The translations under genes and the position numbers were made by a program. Positions 5,496 through 13,051 of a stretch of 19,123 nt of DNA are shown in pieces. The stretch covers positions 1-19,123 of the forward strand of contig JAISVO010000031.1 in NCBI GenBank assembly GCA_031271525.1, written 5' to 3'. Origin of the DNA: Oscillospiraceae bacterium. GTDB taxonomy: Bacteria > Bacillota > Clostridia > Oscillospirales > UBA929. Below the pieces are notes generated by a model that made no database searches, was not told where the DNA came from, and saw only the letters and a list, made by a program, of their open reading frames with translations. Every line of letters starts with the position of its first letter. The stretch's first letter is position 1.

Positions 5496-6795
5496 AGTGG
5501 CTCTAATCGCGATGGGCTGCGAGAAGAATGTCATCAACAGCGAGCAGATGCTCTACCTGCTCGACAAGGCCGGCTACCAGCTGGTGGACGACCCGAACCG
5601 GGCCGACGTGACGGTGGTCAACACCTGCGGGTTTATCGCGGAGGCCCGGCAGGAGGCGCTGGAGCAGATCCGGGAGATCGGGGGCTCCAAGGTCATCCTC
5701 GCCGGATGTATGGCGGAGTGGCAGAAGTCCGTCCCCGGGCGGAAGAAGGGGATCCGGGCCGACGGCTATGTCGGGCCCGGGCGGTTTGACGACATCGTCC
5801 CCGCCGTCGAGGCGGTCCTCGGCGGGCGGGTCCCCGTATTCTTCGGCGGGCTGGACGAGCCGGTGAGCGCCGTCCCGAGGATCCACATGGGCCCTCCCCA
5901 CACGGCGTACATCAAGATCGCGGAGGGGTGCGACAACCGCTGCGCCTACTGCCTGATCCCAACCCTGCGGGGGCCTTACCGGAGCCGGAAGCCGGAGGAC
6001 GTCCTCGCCGAGGCGGAGACCCTCTGCCGTTCGGGCGTCACCGAGCTGGTGGTGATCGCGCAGGACGTCACCCGCTACGGGTTCGACCTGCCGGGGGGGA
6101 AGCCCAATCTGAGCGGGCTTTTGGAAAAGCTCTGCGGGATTGGCGGGTTGCGGCGGATCCGGCTCCACTACCTCTACCCCGAGCTGATCACAGACGAGCT
6201 GATCGCCACGGTCGCTGGCCAAGAGAAGATCGTCAAGTATCTGGACATCCCGATGCAGCACGCTTCCGACCCGGTTCTGAAGGCGATGAACCGCCGGTAT
6301 ACCCGCGCCGACTTGGAAAGGCTGGTGGTCACCCTTCGGGAGAGGATCCCCGGCGTCATCCTCCGGACGACGGTGATCGTCGGTTTCCCCGGCGAGACGG
6401 AGGACGATTTTATCGAGCTGACGGATTTCCTGCGGTTCGCGAAGATCCCCCGGGTCGGCGTCTTCGCCTATTCCCGGGAAACCGGGACGGTCGCCGCCGG
6501 ATTGCCCGGGCAGGTGCCCTCCAAGATGAGGAAGCGGCGGCAAAGGGTCGCGGAGAAGCTGCAGAGCCGGATCACCGACGCCTTCAACCAGAGCAGGGTA
6601 GGGTCGGTCGCCGAGGTGCTCTGCGAGGGTTACGACCGCTACGCCGGGTTATACTACGGGCGGAGCGAGGCCGAGTCCCCCGAGGTGGACGGCTGCGTGT
6701 TCTTCACGAGCGAACGGAAGGTTTCGCCGGGCGAGTACCTCCCGGTGCTGCTGGAAGGCGCGCTGGACGGGGACGGAAAGGGGCGCGCCCTATGA
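5473..6795 (+). CDS. rimO: Ribosomal protein S12 methylthiotransferase RimO
   Basis: RimO is a radical-SAM enzyme that adds a methylthio group to an aspartate of ribosomal protein S12. Domain order is standard: N-terminal UPF0004 domain with cluster cysteines C16 (ALIAMGCEKN), C52 (NTCGF) and C79 (AGCMAEW); radical SAM domain with IAEGCDNRCAYCLIP (C153, C157, C160); and a C-terminal TRAM-type domain. The signature YLDIPMQHASDPVLKAMNRR separates it from the related MiaB. It is 440 residues, the normal length. The ATG at 5473 gives a 23-base overlap with recX; ATG 5485 is an alternative. Its end overlaps the pgsA start in an ATGA, so the two are coupled. Confidence 0.94.
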   Translation: MKTAMGNKVALIAMGCEKNVINSEQMLYLLDKAGYQLVDDPNRADVTVVNTCGFIAEARQEALEQIREIGGSKVILAGCMAEWQKSVPGRKKGIRADGYVGPGRFDDIVPAVEAVLGGRVPVFFGGLDEPVSAVPRIHMGPPHTAYIKIAEGCDNRCAYCLIPTLRGPYRSRKPEDVLAEAETLCRSGVTELVVIAQDVTRYGFDLPGGKPNLSGLLEKLCGIGGLRRIRLHYLYPELITDELIATVAGQEKIVKYLDIPMQHASDPVLKAMNRRYTRADLERLVVTLRERIPGVILRTTVIVGFPGETEDDFIELTDFLRFAKIPRVGVFAYSRETGTVAAGLPGQVPSKMRKRRQRVAEKLQSRITDAFNQSRVGSVAEVLCEGYDRYAGLYYGRSEAESPEVDGCVFFTSERKVSPGEYLPVLLEGALDGDGKGRAL

Positions 6796-7331
6796 CCGTT
6801 CCGAATATACTGACCATGTCGCGGGTCGCCGCCATCCCGCTATTCGCCGTGTCGATGGGGCTTGGCTGGCGGGTCGCCGCGCTGGTCCTCTTCTCGCTCG
6901 CCTCGGTCACCGACCTGCTGGACGGCTACCTCGCCCGCCGGATGGGTCAGGTCACCCGGTTCGGCAAGTTTATGGACCCGCTCGCCGACAAGCTTCTGGT
7001 CTTCGCCGCCTTGGTCTTCTTCCTCGCCGAGGGGACGGTCCCCGCGTGGGCCGCGCTGCTGGTGCTGGCCCGGGAGTTTGTCGTCTCCTCGCTGCGGTCG
7101 GTCGCCGCGTCGGCCGGCACCGTGATCGCGGCCGACCGGTCGGGCAAGGTGAAAACCGCCGTCCAGATCGTCTGCGTCATCGCCATCCTGACCCCGTGGC
7201 ACGCGGTTCCGATCGGCGCCGCGCGGCTCTGCGACGCGGCCTCGTGGATCATCGCCGCCGTGACGCTGTGGTCGGGGATCGACTACCTGATCCGCTACCG
7301 GTCTTTGCTGAAAGAGCAGATCCTTTTGTAA
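6792..7331 (+). CDS. pgsA: CDP-diacylglycerol-glycerol-3-phosphate 3-phosphatidyltransferase PgsA
   Basis: PgsA makes phosphatidylglycerol phosphate, the committed step to anionic phospholipids, in the cytoplasmic membrane. The 179-residue protein has the full CDP-alcohol phosphotransferase signature: DLLDGYLARR (41-50) and, after eight residues, G58 with D62 and D66 in FMDPLADK; D41, D44, D62 and D66 are the metal-binding aspartates. Several hydrophobic helices follow the motif (around 67-80, 83-95, 125-140 and 150-165). The N-terminus VPNILTMSRVAAIPLF is typical for PgsA rather than other family members. The start overlaps the rimO stop (ATGA). The rimO-pgsA order is common in Firmicutes; cinA, which often follows, is absent and cysS comes next after 17 bases. 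Confidence 0.95.
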   Translation: MTVPNILTMSRVAAIPLFAVSMGLGWRVAALVLFSLASVTDLLDGYLARRMGQVTRFGKFMDPLADKLLVFAALVFFLAEGTVPAWAALLVLAREFVVSSLRSVAASAGTVIAADRSGKVKTAVQIVCVIAILTPWHAVPIGAARLCDAASWIIAAVTLWSGIDYLIRYRSLLKEQILL

Positions 7332-7348
7332 GCTTACGGGAGGTCCCC

Positions 7349-8734
7349 ATGACACTGTACAACACCCTGACCCGCCGGAAAGAGACGTTCGCCCCGATCG
7401 CCGCCGCCGCCGGCCTGTACGCCTGCGGCCCGACCGTCTACAGCCCGGCGCACATCGGGAATATGCGGAGCTACCTCTTCACCGACTGGCTCCGCCGCGC
7501 GCTGATCTTCGGGGGCTATACCCCAAAGCACGTGATGAACATCACCGACGTCGGCCACCTGACCGACGACGGGGACGCCGGGGAGGACAAACTGCAAAAG
7601 GCCGCCCGGGAGAAGAAGCTCGACCCGTGGGCGATCGCGGCCTCGGTCACCGCGCGGTTCTTCGCCGACGCCGACGCGCTGAACATCCAGCGGCCCGAGG
7701 TGGTCTGCAAGGCGACCGACCACATCCCGCAGATGATCGCCTTCGTGGAGGGCCTTTTGGAGAAGGGGCACGGCTACGAGACGTCGGACGGGATCTACTT
7801 CGATATCGCAACCTTCCCCGGGTATGGGAAGCTCTCCCGGCTCGACCTAGACGCGCAGGTCGCCGGGGCGCGGGTCGAGGTGAACCCCGAGAAGCGGAAC
7901 CCCTTCGACTTCGCCCTCTGGAAGAAAGCGCCGAGGGAACACATCATGCAGTGGGACTCCCCGTGGGGGAAGGGCTACCCCGGCTGGCACATCGAGTGCT
8001 CCGCGATGGGGCTGCAATACCTCGGGGAGCGGTTCGACATCCACACCGGGGGGATCGACCACCTGCCGGTCCACCACGAGAACGAGATCGCGCAGGACGA
8101 GGCCCTGCTGGGCCACCCGATGGTCAACACATGGATGCACGGCGAGTTCCTGCTGATCGACGGCGGCAAGATGAGCAAGAGCCTCGGCAACCTCTACACC
8201 TTGGGCGACTTGGAGGAGCGGGGCTACCCGCCGATGGCCTACCGTTACTTCTGCGCCGGGGCGCACTACCGCAGCAAGCTCAACTTCACGTGGGACGGGA
8301 TGGACGCCGCCAAGACCGCCTACAACCGCCTGCTGGCGGCGGTGCGCGCCCACAGGGGCGGGACGGGGAACGCGAGCGTCGAGCCGTACGCCGCCCAAAT
8401 GCGGGATGCCGTGCTGGACGACCTGAACATCCCCAAAGCGGTGGGCGCGCTCTGGACGATGGCGCGCCAGCCGGAGCGCACGCAGGCGGTCTACGACGCG
8501 GCCCTCGCGATCGACCGGGTTTTGGGCTTGCGGCTGGACGACGCCGGACCGGCCGCCGGCCAAAGCGGGCCGGATACGCTGCCGGAGGGGATACGGGCGT
8601 TGGTGGACGCCCGCCAAGCGGCGAAGGCGAACAGGGATTACCCCGAAGCCGACCGGATACGGGGCGAGCTGAAGGGTTTGGGCTACGAACTGACCGACAC
8701 CAAAGAAGGGGTAGTATGCAAGAAAATCTCCTGA
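7349..8734 (+). CDS. cysS: Cysteinyl-tRNA synthetase
   Basis: CysS charges tRNA-Cys with cysteine, using ATP, in the cytoplasm. The class I signatures are present: HIGN (35-38, the HIGH motif) and KMSKS (274-278). The zinc ligands that select cysteine are all in place: C26, C217 (WHIECSAM), H242 and E246. Length is 461 residues, the normal size, with the C-terminal DALR and anticodon-binding regions following KMSKS. ATG 7349 has GGGAGG (7338-7343) five bases upstream. It follows pgsA by 17 bases and overlaps polA by 19 bases, so it is embedded in the operon. No T-box leader is possible in such a short gap, so any amino-acid control must act elsewhere. Confidence 0.97.
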   Translation: MTLYNTLTRRKETFAPIAAAAGLYACGPTVYSPAHIGNMRSYLFTDWLRRALIFGGYTPKHVMNITDVGHLTDDGDAGEDKLQKAAREKKLDPWAIAASVTARFFADADALNIQRPEVVCKATDHIPQMIAFVEGLLEKGHGYETSDGIYFDIATFPGYGKLSRLDLDAQVAGARVEVNPEKRNPFDFALWKKAPREHIMQWDSPWGKGYPGWHIECSAMGLQYLGERFDIHTGGIDHLPVHHENEIAQDEALLGHPMVNTWMHGEFLLIDGGKMSKSLGNLYTLGDLEERGYPPMAYRYFCAGAHYRSKLNFTWDGMDAAKTAYNRLLAAVRAHRGGTGNASVEPYAAQMRDAVLDDLNIPKAVGALWTMARQPERTQAVYDAALAIDRVLGLRLDDAGPAAGQSGPDTLPEGIRALVDARQAAKANRDYPEADRIRGELKGLGYELTDTKEGVVCKKIS

Positions 8735-11016
8735 ACGGGGCCGTGATGGCGGTTGACGGCAACAGCATCCTCAACCGCGCTTACTACGGCGTCCGCCCCC
8801 TCAGCAACGGCGAGGGGGTTCCGACCCACGCCGTCTTCGGCTTCCTGAACATCCTGCACAGGCTCTTGGGCGACTATAAGCCCGGCGGGCTGTGCGTCGC
8901 GTTCGACCTGCCCGCGCCGACCTTCCGGAACGCCCTCTACGGCGGCTACAAGGCCGCCCGGAAGCCGATGCCGGACGACCTCGCGGTCCAGATACCCCTT
9001 CTCCGGGAGACGCTGGGCGCCCTCCGGGTCCCCGTCTACGAGCTGGAGGGGTTCGAGGGGGACGACGTGCTGGGCACGATCGCGCAGATCTGCGCCGACA
9101 GCAAGACCCCCTGCGTCCTCGTCACCGGCGACCGGGACAGCTTCCAGCTGATCGGCGAGTATGTCACGGTGGCGCATGTTGGCAACAAGGAAACCCGCCT
9201 GCGGGACCATGACAGCATCGTGGAGGAATACGGCCTGACCCCGGCGGAGCTGATCGACCTGAAAGCGCTCCAAGGCGACGCCAGCGACCAGATCCCGGGC
9301 GTGCCGGGAATCGGCGAGAAGTCGGCCCTCGCGCTGATGCGGGAGTTCCGGGGGCTGGACGCGATCTACGCCTCCCTCGATTCGGTCCTCCCCAAGTTTA
9401 GGGGTAAGCTCGAGGCGGGGAAGGAGAGCGCCTATCTCTCCCGCAAGCTGGGCGCCGTCTGCCGGGACATCCCGCTTCCCTTCTCCCCGGCAGGCGTCAG
9501 GCGGGTCCCCCCCGACGCCGGGCTTTTGCGGGGGGTATTCGATAAGCTGGGGTTCAAGTCGCTGATGAACAAATGGAGTTTTCTAGATCCCGAACAGCCG
9601 GAGGAAGACGCGCCGGCCCCTGCGGAGCTGCCGCCGGGGGTCGGGCGGGACGTGAAGGGTATCTGGCGGGGCGACTTGGAAGCCGGGCGGGCGTTGACCC
9701 CGCTGGCTGCCGACGCGCCGCTGGCGGCGTGGGTTCTGGGCCGCCCCGAAACGGACTGGGAGGAGATGAAGGCCCGGATGACCGGCGAGGGCGTCTACCC
9801 CCTCTACCGGGATGTGGAGATGCCCCTCTGCGAAGTCCTCGCCCATATGGAGTTCACCGGCGTCGCGGTGGACCGGGAAAAGCTCGCGGCGTTCCGGGAC
9901 CGCCTTGAAGCCGGTCTGGAGGGCTGTAAGGCCGCCGCCGCCGAGATCCTCGGCAGGGAGGTCAACCTCCTCTCGCCGAAGCAGCTGGGCGCACTGCTGT
10001 TTGAGGAGCTGTGCCTGCCCCACGGGAAGAAGGTAAAAACCGGCTGGTCCACCGACGCGGACACGTTGGAGGCCCTGCGGGACGCCCACCCGATCGTGCC
10101 GGTGATCCTCGAGACCCGGATGCTCGGCAAATTGAAGTCCACCTACGCCGACGGCCTGCTGGCGGCCTCGGAGCGGGACGGGAAGGTGCGCTCCACCTTC
10201 AGGATGACCGGGACGGTGACCGGGCGGCTCTCCTCCACCGAGCCGAATTTGCAGAACATCCCGGTGCGGCAGGAGCTGGGCGCGACGCTGCGGGAAATGT
10301 TCGTCCCCTCGGAGCCGGGCTGGGTGCTGGCGGACGCCGACTACTCCCAGATCGAGCTTCGGGTCCTCGCCCACATCGCGCCGGACGAGACGATGCGGGA
10401 GGCGTTCGCCTCGGGGGCGGACATCCACACGGCGACGGCGGCGCGTGTCTTCGGGGTGCCGCCCGGGGAGGTGACCCCGCTGATGCGCCGGAACGCCAAG
10501 GCGGTCAACTTCGGCATTGTCTACGGCATCTCCGACTTTTCGCTGGCCGGCGACATCGGCGTCACCCGCGCCGAAGCCCGGGCGTATATCGACAGCTACC
10601 TTGAGAAGTACTCCGGGGTGCGGAGCTACATGAAGGCGGTGGTGGAGAGCGCCTACGCCGACGGCTACGTGAAGACCCTGTTCGGGCGGCGGCGCTACCT
10701 CCCCGAGCTGCGCTCGAAGAACCACCATATCCGCTCGTTCGGGGAGCGGGCGGCCCTCAACGCGCCGATCCAAGGCACCGCCGCCGACATCATCAAGATG
10801 GCGATGGTGGCGGTCTTTAACCGGATCCGGCGGGAGGGGCTGGAGGCCCGCCTTGTGCTGCAGGTCCACGACGAGCTGATCGCGGAGTGCCCCGCCGGGG
10901 AGGCCGAAACGGTGAAAACCCTTCTGCGGGAAGAGATGGAGAACGTCTTCCAGCTTAACCCGAAGCTGGTCGCGGAGGCGCACGCCGGCGGGAATTGGGC
11001 GGACGCGAAGGGATGA
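8716..11016 (+). CDS. polA: DNA polymerase I with strongly reduced 3'-5' exonuclease region
   Basis: PolA fills gaps and removes RNA primers in replication and repair. The 766-residue protein has a complete 5'-nuclease domain (about 1-288; FEGDDVLG at 113-120, LVTGDRD at 135-141, PGVPGIGEKSA at 194-204) and a polymerase domain (about 363-766). Polymerase motif A is DADYSQIELR (540-549, catalytic D542), motif B RRNAKAVNFGIVYG (591-604, K595, F599, Y603), motif C QVHDEL (716-721, D719). Between the two only about 75 residues remain, starting with a Pro/Glu-rich linker, and no DXE-type exonuclease motif is seen. That is even shorter than the vestigial domain of Taq polymerase. ATG 8716 lies within cysS; the stop overlaps the next start (ATGA). 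Confidence 0.96.
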   Translation: MQENLLNGAVMAVDGNSILNRAYYGVRPLSNGEGVPTHAVFGFLNILHRLLGDYKPGGLCVAFDLPAPTFRNALYGGYKAARKPMPDDLAVQIPLLRETLGALRVPVYELEGFEGDDVLGTIAQICADSKTPCVLVTGDRDSFQLIGEYVTVAHVGNKETRLRDHDSIVEEYGLTPAELIDLKALQGDASDQIPGVPGIGEKSALALMREFRGLDAIYASLDSVLPKFRGKLEAGKESAYLSRKLGAVCRDIPLPFSPAGVRRVPPDAGLLRGVFDKLGFKSLMNKWSFLDPEQPEEDAPAPAELPPGVGRDVKGIWRGDLEAGRALTPLAADAPLAAWVLGRPETDWEEMKARMTGEGVYPLYRDVEMPLCEVLAHMEFTGVAVDREKLAAFRDRLEAGLEGCKAAAAEILGREVNLLSPKQLGALLFEELCLPHGKKVKTGWSTDADTLEALRDAHPIVPVILETRMLGKLKSTYADGLLAASERDGKVRSTFRMTGTVTGRLSSTEPNLQNIPVRQELGATLREMFVPSEPGWVLADADYSQIELRVLAHIAPDETMREAFASGADIHTATAARVFGVPPGEVTPLMRRNAKAVNFGIVYGISDFSLAGDIGVTRAEARAYIDSYLEKYSGVRSYMKAVVESAYADGYVKTLFGRRRYLPELRSKNHHIRSFGERAALNAPIQGTAADIIKMAMVAVFNRIRREGLEARLVLQVHDELIAECPAGEAETVKTLLREEMENVFQLNPKLVAEAHAGGNWADAKG

Positions 11017-11411
11017 GGGTTTTATTTGTTTGCACCGGCAACACCTGCCGCTCCCCGCTGGCCGAGGTTCTTGCCAAGGCGGCGCGTCCCGAGTGGGAGA
11101 CGCGGTCCCGGGGGCTTGCCGCCGACGACGGCGCGGGCGCTTCGGCGTACGCCGCCGAGGCCGCGAAGGAGCGCGGGTGCGGCCTGATACGGCACGCCGC
11201 CCGTCAGCTTTCCGAGGAGGATTTGCTGTGGAGCGACGTTGTCTACGGGATGACGGCGGCGCATGTCTCGGTCCTCCGGAACGCGTACCCGGCGCACGCC
11301 GGGAAGATACGGACGCTGCCCGGCGGCGACGTGCCCGACCCGTTCGGCGGGGAGCTGTCCGATTACCGCGCCTGCGCGGCGCGTCTCGCGGAGGACATCG
11401 AAACGTTATGA
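11013..11411 (+). CDS. ywlE: Low-molecular-weight phosphatase, YwlE-type protein arginine phosphatase
   Basis: A 132-residue member of the LMW tyrosine phosphatase fold. The P-loop VCTGNTCRSP (6-15) contains the nucleophile C7 and R13, and VPDPFGG (107-113) supplies the general acid D109. The P-loop has Thr at position 11, the residue known in Bacillus YwlE to favour phosphoarginine over phosphotyrosine, so an arginine phosphatase that reverses McsB-type marking is the best call; this is inference from one key residue and general similarity. The start at ATG 11013 overlaps the polA stop by four bases, and its own stop overlaps rimI the same way. No mcsB or clpC is in this window. In Bacillus ywlE is near ywlC (threonylcarbamoyl-AMP synthase), another t6A gene, comparable to tsaD here. 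Confidence 0.82.
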   Translation: MRVLFVCTGNTCRSPLAEVLAKAARPEWETRSRGLAADDGAGASAYAAEAAKERGCGLIRHAARQLSEEDLLWSDVVYGMTAAHVSVLRNAYPAHAGKIRTLPGGDVPDPFGGELSDYRACAARLAEDIETL

Positions 11412-11866
11412 CCATCCTGCGGCTGACCGCCGACTGCGCCGGACAGATGGCGGAGCTGGAAAAAGAGTGCTTCTCCCTCCCTTGGAGCGAGAAGGTGATC
11501 CGGGAGGAGCTGAAAAACCCGGCAGGTCTCTACTTCGGCGCGTTCGAGAAGGGGACCTTGGCCGGGTACGCCGGCATCCAGATCATTCTGGACGAGGGGC
11601 ACGTCACAAATATCGCGACAGCCCCGAACCTCCGGCGGCGGGGGATCGCCCGCGCGCTGCTGACGGAGCTCCTCGCGGCGGCGGAGGCGCGGAGGGTCCG
11701 GCACGCGATGCTGGAGGCCCGCGCGAGCAACGAGGCCGCGCTGGCGCTCTACCGGGCGTTCGGGTTTGCCGTCGTCGGGCGGCGGAAGGGCTACTATGAG
11801 AAACCGGCCGAGGACGCCGTGCTGATGACAAAGACGTTTGAACCGTCTGCGGGGGAAACGGCATGA
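11408..11866 (+). CDS. rimI: Ribosomal-protein-alanine N-acetyltransferase RimI
   Basis: A 152-residue GNAT acetyltransferase; RimI acetylates the N-terminal alanine of ribosomal protein S18 using acetyl-CoA. Visible are the N-terminal CFSLPWSEKVIREELKNP segment typical of RimI, the beta strand AGYAGIQIILDEGHVTNIAT, the acetyl-CoA loop RRRGIARALL (around residues 76-85) and the C-terminal LEARASNEAALALYRAFGF with GYYEKPAEDAVLM. The latter is the RimI pattern rather than a generic GNAT. The start overlaps the phosphatase stop (ATGA) and its stop overlaps the tsaD start (ATGA). The rimI-tsaD pair, often with tsaB and tsaE, is common in Firmicutes; tsaB and tsaE are not found here. Confidence 0.92.
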   Translation: MTILRLTADCAGQMAELEKECFSLPWSEKVIREELKNPAGLYFGAFEKGTLAGYAGIQIILDEGHVTNIATAPNLRRRGIARALLTELLAAAEARRVRHAMLEARASNEAALALYRAFGFAVVGRRKGYYEKPAEDAVLMTKTFEPSAGETA

Positions 11867-12882
11867 ATATACTGGCTTTTGAGACATCCTGCGACGAGAC
11901 CGCCGTAGCGGTCGTCCGGGACGGGCGGACGGTGCTGAGCGGCGCCGTTTTGAGCCAGACCGACCTCCACGCGCTGTACGGCGGCGTGGTGCCCGAGATC
12001 GCGTCCCGGAGCCATCTGGAGGCAATCACCCCTCTGGCGGCGAAAGTCGCGGCGGGGCACGCCATAGACGCCGTGGCGGCGACCGCCGCGCCGGGCCTGA
12101 TCGGCGCGCTGCTGGTGGGGCTGAACTTCGCCAAGGGCTACGCGATGGCGGCCGGGCTTCCGCTGATCCCGGTCCACCACATCCGGGGGCATATCGCGGC
12201 GGCGTACCTCGCGGAGCCGGAGCTGGAACCGCCCTTCCTCGCGGCCGTCGTATCGGGCGGGCACACCCTGCTGCTGGCTGTCTCCGGCTACACCGAGATG
12301 GAGGTCGTCGGCGGGACCCGGGACGACGCCGCCGGGGAAGCCTTCGACAAAGCGGCCCGCGTGCTGGGGCTGGGGTATCCGGGGGGGGCGGCGCTGAGCC
12401 GCCTTGCCGGGGGCGGCGACCCGAACCGCTATCCCTTCCCGAGGGCGGCCGTGAAGGACTCCCCGTTCGACATGAGCTTCTCCGGGGTCAAGACGGCGCT
12501 GATTAACCTCATCCACAACGCGGGCCAGCTCTACGGGGACGACTGGAAGAACCAAACCGACCTCCCGTCGGTGGCGGCCTCCTTCCAGAACGCCGTCGTC
12601 AGCGTGCTGACCGACCGGATCTGCGCCGCCGCCGAAGCGTTCCGGTTTCAAAACGTCGTCCTCGCGGGCGGGGTCGCGGCTAACCAAGCCCTTCGGGACT
12701 CCCTGCGGGAGCGGCTGGGGGAGAATATCCATATACCGCCCGTATACCTCTGCGGCGACAACGCCGCGATGATCGGCAGTCAGGCGTTTTACGAGGCCGG
12801 GAAGGGCGGGTTCGCCCCCCTCTCGCAGAACGCGTACGCCACCTTCCCGCCCGGAAGGGGTCTCCCCGGGGGCGTCCCATAA
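11863..12882 (+). CDS. tsaD: tRNA threonylcarbamoyladenosine synthase subunit TsaD
   Basis: TsaD transfers the threonylcarbamoyl group to A37 of tRNAs that read ANN codons, making t6A, together with TsaB and TsaE. The 339-residue protein begins ILAFETSCDETAVAVV (3-18), has the metal-binding HHIRGH (105-110; H106 and H110), SGGHT (131-135) and the C-terminal metal ligand D299 in CGDNAAM. All are typical of the ASKHA-fold family, and length is normal. The start overlaps rimI (ATGA). It appears to be the last gene of the long operon; no clear terminator hairpin with a T-run follows within the 169-base spacer. The partners tsaB and tsaE must be elsewhere. Confidence 0.96.
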   Translation: MNILAFETSCDETAVAVVRDGRTVLSGAVLSQTDLHALYGGVVPEIASRSHLEAITPLAAKVAAGHAIDAVAATAAPGLIGALLVGLNFAKGYAMAAGLPLIPVHHIRGHIAAAYLAEPELEPPFLAAVVSGGHTLLLAVSGYTEMEVVGGTRDDAAGEAFDKAARVLGLGYPGGAALSRLAGGGDPNRYPFPRAAVKDSPFDMSFSGVKTALINLIHNAGQLYGDDWKNQTDLPSVAASFQNAVVSVLTDRICAAAEAFRFQNVVLAGGVAANQALRDSLRERLGENIHIPPVYLCGDNAAMIGSQAFYEAGKGGFAPLSQNAYATFPPGRGLPGGVP

Positions 12883-12970
12883 CGGACGGACATTCGATAG
12901 GATTGGCATTGCGGGACTGGAAGAAACTAGAGTTTATCCGGCAATCCGCGCCGCCGCAACCGTTTTGCGC

Positions 12971-13000
12971 TGTGGATAACTCTGTGGATAATGTGCATAA
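12971..13000. promoter_or_regulatory. Cluster of three DnaA-box-like nonamers
   Basis: TGTGGATAA occurs at 12971-12979 and 12983-12991, and TGTGCATAA at 12992-13000. The first two are the exact complement of TTATCCACA, the consensus DnaA box; the third differs at one base. All have the same orientation and the second and third abut. They lie in the spacer before the HDOD gene, next to a possible -10 (GATAAT, 12987-12992). No dnaA, dnaN or other origin-linked gene is present, so DnaA control of the adjacent gene or a DnaA-binding reservoir is more likely than an origin. Confidence 0.65.
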
Positions 13001-13051
13001 CTATCGGTAAACGAATTCTTGTTACAGAATCAAAAGAAAGGTGTGCTCTGC

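Noticed and set aside
9583..11415. 610-residue open frame antisense to polA and the phosphatase gene
   Set aside because: It is an Arg/Pro/Gly-rich shadow typical of GC-rich DNA, without ribosome site or family resemblance, opposite well-defined genes.
12883..13051. Replication origin
   Set aside because: Three DnaA boxes are present, but no dnaA, dnaN, rpmH or parAB genes and only a short AT-rich stretch; the whole neighbourhood is ordinary operons.
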